A stretch of 64,000 nucleotides of DNA from the NCBI GenBank assembly GCA_944474755.1, contig OX104119.1:2095075-2159074 (forward strand), given 5' to 3'. The position numbers and the translations under genes were made by a program. The notes below the pieces were generated by a model. That model did not search any database. It saw nothing but the letters and a program-made list of their open reading frames with translations, and was not told the DNA's origin. Below are positions 37,401 through 46,400 of this stretch, piece after piece. The first letter of the stretch is position 1. The number at the start of each line of letters is the position of its first letter. This DNA comes from Limnoperna fortunei (Eukaryota > Mollusca > Bivalvia > Mytilida > Modiolidae).

Positions 37401-40400
37401 TGACAAGTACTCATCGTAAAACCAAGATTGATGGACTTGCAGCTTACGGTAACCAAGATATCAGGCAAAATGGTATGTGTTAACGCCGCCACTAACAATC
37501 CATGCATATGAAACGTCACAGAAGAGACGAAAGCGTTTGTGTACGTAATTATAGAAAACAAACATCCATCATACTTTGAAAGATTGCTGATTCACAATTT
37601 GAGAAAAATCAAACAATACAAAAATTACATAAAAAATAAGTTTCACCGAAATTTATCGGTATTGGCACTAGTGCAATTTGAACAAAACAGAGCATAATGA
37701 CTACAACCTACAAGTAGGGGCATAATTGTTTAACAATACATATGTGGCAAAATAATGCATTACTTGAAAAAATATAGATGAACGGTTTGTGATTACCCAT
37801 ATCCAACTACAGCTTATGTAATATTTTAGCAACTGTAATATTTACAAAGAGATAACAGTACTAAAGCAATAATCTACAGAGATCATGGGTCCAGCTTTTA
37901 TTTGGAAAACAATTATCTCATTTAGTAGAAAACTGGGAATGTTTATGTAACATAGCAAATAATGTTAGTCTAAGTGAAATTAGAACTTCGGTTTTTTCAT
38001 AAGAATATAAGCTGTCTTGAATGTGGATTTTGTCAAACTATGTCTTATAATGTCTCCCAAACGAAGACATATTGTTTTTGTCCTATTTCTTATTATTTTT
38101 CTTCTTATTATTTTTCTTCTTATTTTCCGTATAATCTTGTCCGCACATTTTTTCTGAGATGCAATGTCCATTCAAGATGAAACTTTGGGATCATGTTAAA
38201 GGGGACCTACAATTTTGCAATCCACTTTTGGAATTTTCAAAATGGCCTCCGTTTTACAAAAATGGTGGCTGTTGTCAGATCTCAATCATGACCAGAGCAA
38301 TTTTAATGAAAATTGGTATACTGATACAGCTAACTATCCTTAGCAATTTTGCCAAACGAAAATTGGACGGAAACCACTTTAAAAAATGGCCACCATCCGA
38401 ACACCACCCTTAAAATGCAAAAATTCAAACATCATCCGATTTCGACGAAATTTAGTACACAGGTAGATTATGGTACGCTGAGTGTGCAACTATTTTTTAA
38501 AATTTGTGTCCGACTCCTGGTTTAGAAATGGCGGCTGTTTGAAAGTTTTAAATATGGGGGCCGTTGTAAGATCTCAGTAATGGCCAGAGCAATTTCAATG
38601 AAAATTGGTATACGATAGAAAAAAGTTGGACGCGAACGACACCATTTTGTGATGGCAGCCGTTTCACCACACTCCCCCACCCCCACCCCTTTCCCTACGT
38701 CAACTTAGTCAGATTGCAACGAAATTTGATATGTAGATAGATTTTAATGCACAAAATTAGAATAGCATGTCTATTTTGGTGTTTTCAACATGCATCAGTA
38801 TATTGGAAATGGGTTCGTTTGGGAGGCATTCTGTGTTGGCAACCCAACACAATCATGCATATTTATATAATTACCTTCATCGAAGATCCATTTGCCATCC
38901 CTAAGGAACATTCTGCATTGATGTGTGTCAATGCCGTCTGTACTTTGAACTCCTGTGGTACTCTGTTTTAACAGCCGTTTAACCAAACAGGTTTTGCCTA
39001 CTCCATGTTCTCCGATGATAACAATTCTAATGTAGTACCTTGTCTCAGTTCCTGAATTGATTATATCCATGTATAATTCTCTATCTTCCTTACTTAAATG
39101 TTTGATGGCGGTTGGCATTTCTATTTTAAAGCAAAAACCATTAATTATCAACATGCTCATTATGTGTAAATGAAATACAATCAATGTTATATCAATATTT
39201 GGTGTTAACACTGTATTTGTGATGCTTCAGAAATACATTAAATAGATTTATTATATCACAATACTAAGACGTTTGTGTATGATTTACTCACTGCGATTGT
39301 ATGACAAATAATGTTGCCATTCTATATATACACATCGCCATAGGTTCAGCAACACCCTATTTTATATCTTTTATTAATTTTAAAGAAATGACAATTTAAT
39401 GAACATTAATGACAAATGAAACATACAAACAACATGTTTACAGTCGCTTTACTTACTGTTTGATGAAAAAAAATGTTCAAAGATAAAAAAAAGAGCAAAT
39501 ATAACTTTCATTATTTCAAAATAAGTTTGATTGTTTACTTCAATTTCATGAACTTAAAGTAAACACATCATCACAGGTCAACGTTCAGGGAAGGAAAAGT
39601 CACTTTTAAATGTGTTAAACGTAAAAATACTCCGTAAGTCGTATATCCAACACGATTTCAGTACAGTTTATTAACTCTCCTCCTCATGCTGTTGACTAAA
39701 CGACAAAGTGTATCATGTGGTAAATTCTGCCATTCATTTTGAACGTAGTTCTTGGATATTTGGACAAGCAGGTGCTCTGTTATTGATTTTACTGCCAATG
39801 ATATCCCACAAATGTTCAATTGGATTCATATCGGGTGACATGGATGGTCATGGAAGATGCTCAATAGTTTTCCCTTTTGATAACATCACGTACAATTGCA
39901 AATCGGTGAGGTCTTACGTTGTCATCCATAAAGATGGGTATGTTACCAAGTGCATGATTGTCAAAATGGCACACTAATAGCGTTAATGACGTCATTTCTA
40001 TATTTCTGCCATGTCATTGTCCTATCGATCACTTACAGAGTCAGTTTACAGTCGCATGATAAGCCTCCCAACACGGTAACACCACCACCGCCAAACGCTG
40101 TTGTGCCTTTGATGTTGTTCTGGTTGCAAGCAGTGCCTCATTGTCTCCAAACGTGCATGGGCCCATCAATATGACGGAAAAGGAATCTGCTTTGTCGGCC
40201 TACTGTACTCGTCGCCAGCTTCTAATTTTCAAATGGCGGTGATATCGTGCCCACTCTAAACGTGCTTGGCTATGTCTATGTGTCAACAGTGGACGTTTCA
40301 AGGGACGACAAGCTCTGAACCTTGCATTGTTTAGGCGCCTGTTAACTGTTTGAACGGCGACTCTGGTTGCTTTATTCCGCGAAGATATATTGCAACGGTT

Positions 40401-43400
40401 GGCGTTTGGCTACACGAACGGGTGCTCTATCCTCACTTTCAGATGTTTTTGGTAAACGAACTGACCTAGGACGTTTCTGGATAGTTCCATCATCTCGATG
40501 ACGTTTCGTCAGTAGCCGGGATTCAATACTAAAGTAAATGCCAAAGTGTTGCGGTATCTAACGCAACCTCTGCCAATTCTCAGTTTCTCTTATTTTCCGT
40601 CTAGGCAGTGTAAAAATATAAAGATGAAGTTAAAAAAGACCAGGAGATGAACACTAAATCGTTAAGGAAAACAAGGCTTCTAGACAAGCTCGTCTACCGT
40701 ATGACAAACTGGTTTTGCTATTTAAGATTTACTTGAGGAGTTAATAAAAGTAACTTTCCCGTGCTCAAATGATGGCATTTGTACATAAATAACACATGGT
40801 TAATATTCATTCAGATTGTAGGTGTTGCTTAACTTATGGAGAGGTTTATGATATATACTCAAATGCTGAGTTACATTACTGTCAGAGTAATACGTATAAC
40901 GAAAATGCCATCGCCACATGCTAGTACACTTGTACATGAAGCTATATGTTTATATTTTTTGGGTAAGCAAACATTTGACAGTATTAGTATTAAAATCTAA
41001 TTCTAACAGTGTTTGAACAAATGCAGCAATATCAGAAAGTAAAAGCAGAATTTTGGGGCTACATTTCTTCCTCCTGGAGTTGAATAAGTGGTGAAAATAT
41101 CATTCATAATCCAAGACGTTCTTACCCATACCTTGCACAATAAGTTGAGAATGTCGAACACAGTATTTTATCTTGACAGAGTATTCTCCTTTATCATCAA
41201 GTCTTGTATTGTTTACAACAAGTCTGTGAAGATTACCATGTATCTTCACTTTATATTTGTCAGATGTTTTCACTTCAGTGCCATCTTTGAACCAATGGGC
41301 TGTTTGATTATCATCCAGTACTTCACATTCAAATTGAACAGATTCACTCTCTATACATGTCATAGTACCCAATGGTTTAATGAAATATTCTGAAAAGATA
41401 TATAAGTTGTTCTTTGTCATCTAGATAAATAATATGTTCCTTATATAGACAGTGTCAGCATAACAAATTAAATTCAATTGTTGTTAACAGTAAAAGATTA
41501 CAATCAATTGAAAGGTTTTTAGTTATATTTTATAGTTATATTGAGGAGGAAAACAAAAAATTCCTTAACGAGAAAAAGTGATGGGCAAACGTAAACAAAA
41601 TTTAAACTGCCAGTGGAAAGGTATATTGGACTGAAGAGAGACGATGAATAAAGCCTTTTTTAGCAGCTACTTTTTATTAGAATCTACAAAAAGAGTCTAC
41701 CATGCAAATAGCTTTACTTTCTCTAAACATATTAACCACTTCAGTTCTTGGTCAGATTTTTATATTATAACCAGAGAACCTACAAAAAGTGCCTCCCATA
41801 CAAGCTAGCACCTCTTTAGGTCGCTCACTGAAAACTCGACGGGTATGCTCCCAGAAGTGCAGTTAATATACAAGAGCCAGTTGTCTGTAAATAAAATATG
41901 ACTGAGGTAGGGCACAATATATAGTTCTTACTTGAATATTTGCATGTTCGGAAATGTAGCATAGACAATTGTAAAGCTGCACAAAAGAAGCATTCTTATA
42001 CAGACTTGAAAATTGAAAATATTTTTAGATGAAGAAATGAAATTGCTGTCTTTAAGCCTATTATGAACAAACTATTTGGGGACTTTAAAAGTGTGATCAT
42101 GCGCTTACTTGGGGAACCTTCCAAATCAAATGCTGTTAGCGTCACTATCCTAAGAACATGAAACATTCATAATGAAGAGAATTTAGTTTGTTGTTACATT
42201 TCCAGTTGTAGGACAACTTGTGAAAATATCATTCATAATCCAAGACTGTCTTATTCATACCTTCAACGATAAGTTGAGAATGTCGAACACAGTATTTTAT
42301 CTTGACAGAGTATTCTCCTTTATCATCAAGTCTTGTATTGTTGACAACAAGTCTGTGAAGATTACCATGTTTCTCCACATTATATTTTTCGGATGTGTTC
42401 ACTTCAGTGCCATCTTTAAACCAATGAGCTGTTTGATTATCATCAAGTACTTCACATTCAAATTGAACAGATTCACCCTCTATACATGTCATAGTACTCA
42501 ATGGTTTAATGAAATATTCTGAAAAGGACATATTAGTTGTTCAGTGCCATTTAAACAAATAAAAATTGCTAATAAGCAGCTCAAATACAAAAGTAGAGTC
42601 TCTTAAATTTATATTAACATTTAAAAATTAGAGTTAATTTAATGATTGATTGAATGTATTCTTAACTTCCAGCGACCAAATAACTTTTTTATATTCAGAG
42701 GGAGAACAAATTAACAAAAAATAAATCAACAAGGAAAGTGATGGACCAGCTTTAACAAAATGTAATCTGTCAGTGGAAAGGTATTAAATATTGATAGAGA
42801 CTCTGAATTCAGCTTTTTGGTGCAGCTATAATGAGCCTACATTTTATAGGAAACTACAAAAGGGGTATAGCATGCTACGAGCTTGGCACTCTCCAAACAT
42901 GTTATCCACGACGGTCATTGGACAGATTTCTATGTTATGATCTGACAACCCAAGAAAGAGATCTCTTTATAAGCTACATAGGGATGCGCTAGGCAGCTCT
43001 GTGGGTCAAGCACTGGAAACCTCGCAGGTATGCACCCAGAATTACAGCAAACATACATTAACAAATGCCCCTGTAAAAAAAGTTCGACTGAGGGAGGGGA
43101 AAATAGTTCTTACTAAAATATTTAAGCTGTATATGTTAAGCTGTATTAAAGATTCCCTCTTATACAGACTTGATACTTGAAATAAATTAAATTAGATAAT
43201 GAAATGAATTTGCAGTTTCTTAAACTCATTATGAACAACCCAATAATGGACCTTTGAATGTAATCATGCGCTTCCTTGGACCCATTCAAATGAATTTGCT
43301 GTTCTCGTTACTGTTCCAAGGATATAAACAATCCATAATGCAGAATTGTATTGTATATGATTCTAGAATTAAAGTGAACATGCTATAACAAATGCATCTG

Positions 43401-46400
43401 CAAATAAAATTTGACTGAGGTATGGGGAAATAGTTATTACTTTAATCTTTGGCTGCGCCGAACGGTATCATTGACAATGGATTGATTATTCAGTGGAATT
43501 TCAATTTTAAAGCTGTAATAAAGAAGTTCATTTCTACAGATTTGGTGAAAATAAATTGATTTCGATAATAAAACTAATCTCCCTTTTAAGCTCATTATGA
43601 CTAGTCAATATGTGGACTTCTTCAATGTTGATCAAGAGCTTCCTTGGGGACTCGTCCAAAAAAATTTGCTGCTCCCGTCACTAACAATTTAAAAGGAGAA
43701 TCATATTGTGTAGTTATATTTTTTCCTTGAGTTGGACAAGTTTTGAAATCCTCATGCACTGTCCAAGACCTTTTTATCCATACCTTGCACAATAAGTTGC
43801 GAATGTCGAACACAGTATTTTATCTTGACGGAGTATTCTCCTTTATCATCAAGTCTTGTTTTGTGTACAACAAGTCTGTGAAGATTTACATGTCTCTCCA
43901 TTTTATATTTGTCTGACGTGCTCACTTCAATACCATCTTTGAACCAATGGGCTGTTTGATTGTAATCAAGTACTTCACATTCAAATTGAACAGTTTCACC
44001 CTCTATACATGTCACAGGATCCAATGGTTTAATGAAATATTCTAAAAAGGATATATAAGTTGTTTTTTTGTCATCTGGATAAATTATATGCTAATCATAT
44101 AGGCAGTGTCAGCATAACAAATACAATTATATTAATGTTAACAGTAAAACTACAGCCAATTAAATAACTGATTGAATGTTTGCTAAACGTCCGGCGATCA
44201 ATTTTTAAGTTAAATTCAGGAGGAGAACACAAATTAACTCAAATGAGTCAAAAAAGAAAGTGATGGATCAGCAGTGACAAAATTTAAACAACCCATGGAA
44301 AGGTAGAGAGGATTGGAAAGAGACGAAGAAGTTAGTCATTTCTACCAGTTGCAATAGGCCTATTTTTTATGGGAATTTACAAAAAGGGTTACCATGCAAA
44401 GAGCTTTACTTTCTTCAAACAGGTTAACCACTACAGTCGTTGCTCAGATATCTATATTATAACCAGAAAACCCACAAATAGAGGGCCTCCCTTATAAGCT
44501 ACATAGAGACGTGCTAGACCTCTTAAGGTCGGTCACTGAAAATTCTCCCGGTATGCTACCAAAATTGCAATTAACATGCAATAACCAACTGGTCTGTAAA
44601 TAAAATTTGCTGAGGTAAGGGAAAATAGTTCTTACTTGCATATTTGGCTGCGCTTAATTGTAGCATGAATTGGATTTATTATTCAATGTAATTTTAGTTT
44701 TAAAGCTGCATGAAAAAAAATCACTCTTATACAGACCTGAAAATTTATAATATTTTGTACGAATAATTAAATGAATAAACTGCTTTCAAGTTCATTATGA
44801 ACAACTTATTTCGGGACGTTTTAAAGTGGGATAATGCGGTTTTTGGGGGGAAACCTTTCAAATGAATATACTGCTCTCGTCACTGTCAAAGGGACAATAA
44901 ACATTCATTACGCAGAATTTATGTTGTGGTAATATTTCTTTTAACAACTTGTGAAAATATCATTCATAATCCAAGACTGTCTTATTCATACCTTGAACAA
45001 TAAGTTGAGAATGTCGAACACAGTATTTTATCTTGACAGAGTATTCTCCTTTATCATCAAGTCTTGTATTGTTGACAACAAGTCTGTGAAGATTACCATC
45101 TTTCTCCACATTATATTTTTCTGATGTGTTCACTTCAGTGCCATCTTTGAACCAATGGGCTGTTTGATTATCATCAAGTACTTCACATTCAAATTGAACA
45201 GATTCACCCTCTATACATGTCTTAGTACCCAATGGTTTAATGAAATATTCTGAAAAGATTTATAAGTTGTTCTTTGTCATCTAGATAAATAATATGTTAC
45301 TCATATAGACAGTGTCAGCATAACAAATTAAATTCAATTGTTGTTAACAGTAAAAGATTACAATTTAATGATTAATTGAGTATTTGTTGAATTTCCAGCA
45401 AGCAATTTGTAAGTTAAATTCAGGAGGAGAAGTTTTCATAACTGATTTATCGAGGAAATTGATCTACCAGCGGTGACCAAATTTAAACAGCTAGTAGGAC
45501 GGCATAGAGGATTGAAAAGAGATGATTAAGTAAGCCATTTCTAGCAGTTACAGTGGTTTTTTTTATCCGAATTTTAAATTAGTGTCTACCAAGCAAATGG
45601 CTTTACTTTCTCCAAACATGTTAACCACTACAGTTCTTGCTCAGATATCTATATTATGACAAGAAAACCCACAAAGAGAGGGTTCCCCTATAAGCTACAT
45701 AGAGACGTGCTTAGACACCTCTTTAGATCGACACTCAAAACTCTCCCGGTATGTTCCCAAAATTACAATTAACATGCAAAAGCCAATGGGTCTGTAAATA
45801 AAATTTGAATGAGGTAGGGAAAAATAGTTCTTACTTTACTTTTTGGATGCGCTGAAAGGTAGCATGGATTTAATTTATTAGTCAATGTAATTCTAATTTT
45901 AAACCTGCATTTAAAAAGCTATATTATACAGACTTAAAAATTGAAAATATATTTTTTACGATAATTAAATGAATTTGCTGTTTTAAGCTCATTATGAAAA
46001 ACCTTTTGGGGATGTTTTAAAGTGCAATAAATTGAATGCGCTTTTTGGGAAACCTTCCAAATGAATCATCTTTTCTCCTCACTGTCCAAATTACAATGGA
46101 CATTCATTATTAAGAACTTATTTTGTAGTTGTATGTTTTCCTGAAAATATCATTCATAATCCAAGACTGTCTTATTCATACCTTGAACGATAAGTTGAGA
46201 ATGTCGAACACAGTATTTTATCTTGACAGAGTATTCTCCTTTATCATCAAGTCTTGTATTGTTGACAACAAGTCTGTGAAGATTACCATGTTTCTCCACA
46301 TTATATTTTTCTGATGTGTTCACTTCAATGCCATCTTTGAACCAATGGGCTGTTTGATTATCATCAAGTACTTTACATTCAAATTGAACAGAATCACCTT

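Larger units (their letters stand above)
22549..38874 (-). other. ~16-kb intron splitting the Roc domain
   Basis: Lies between the G1 exon donor (38874) and the G3 exon acceptor (22549). It hosts a SINE scrap, an AGGTCA-type repeat array, a TTAA-flanked element, a Penelope-like element, a Ngaro-like element, a solo Penelope tail, and tandem repeats at 38.2-38.7 kb. The coding elements recognised in it run on the plus strand, antisense to the gene. Stretches at 22.55-23.78, 23.94-25.3, 26.42-27.5 and 34.93-36.95 kb hold nothing that I recognise. Confidence 0.7.
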
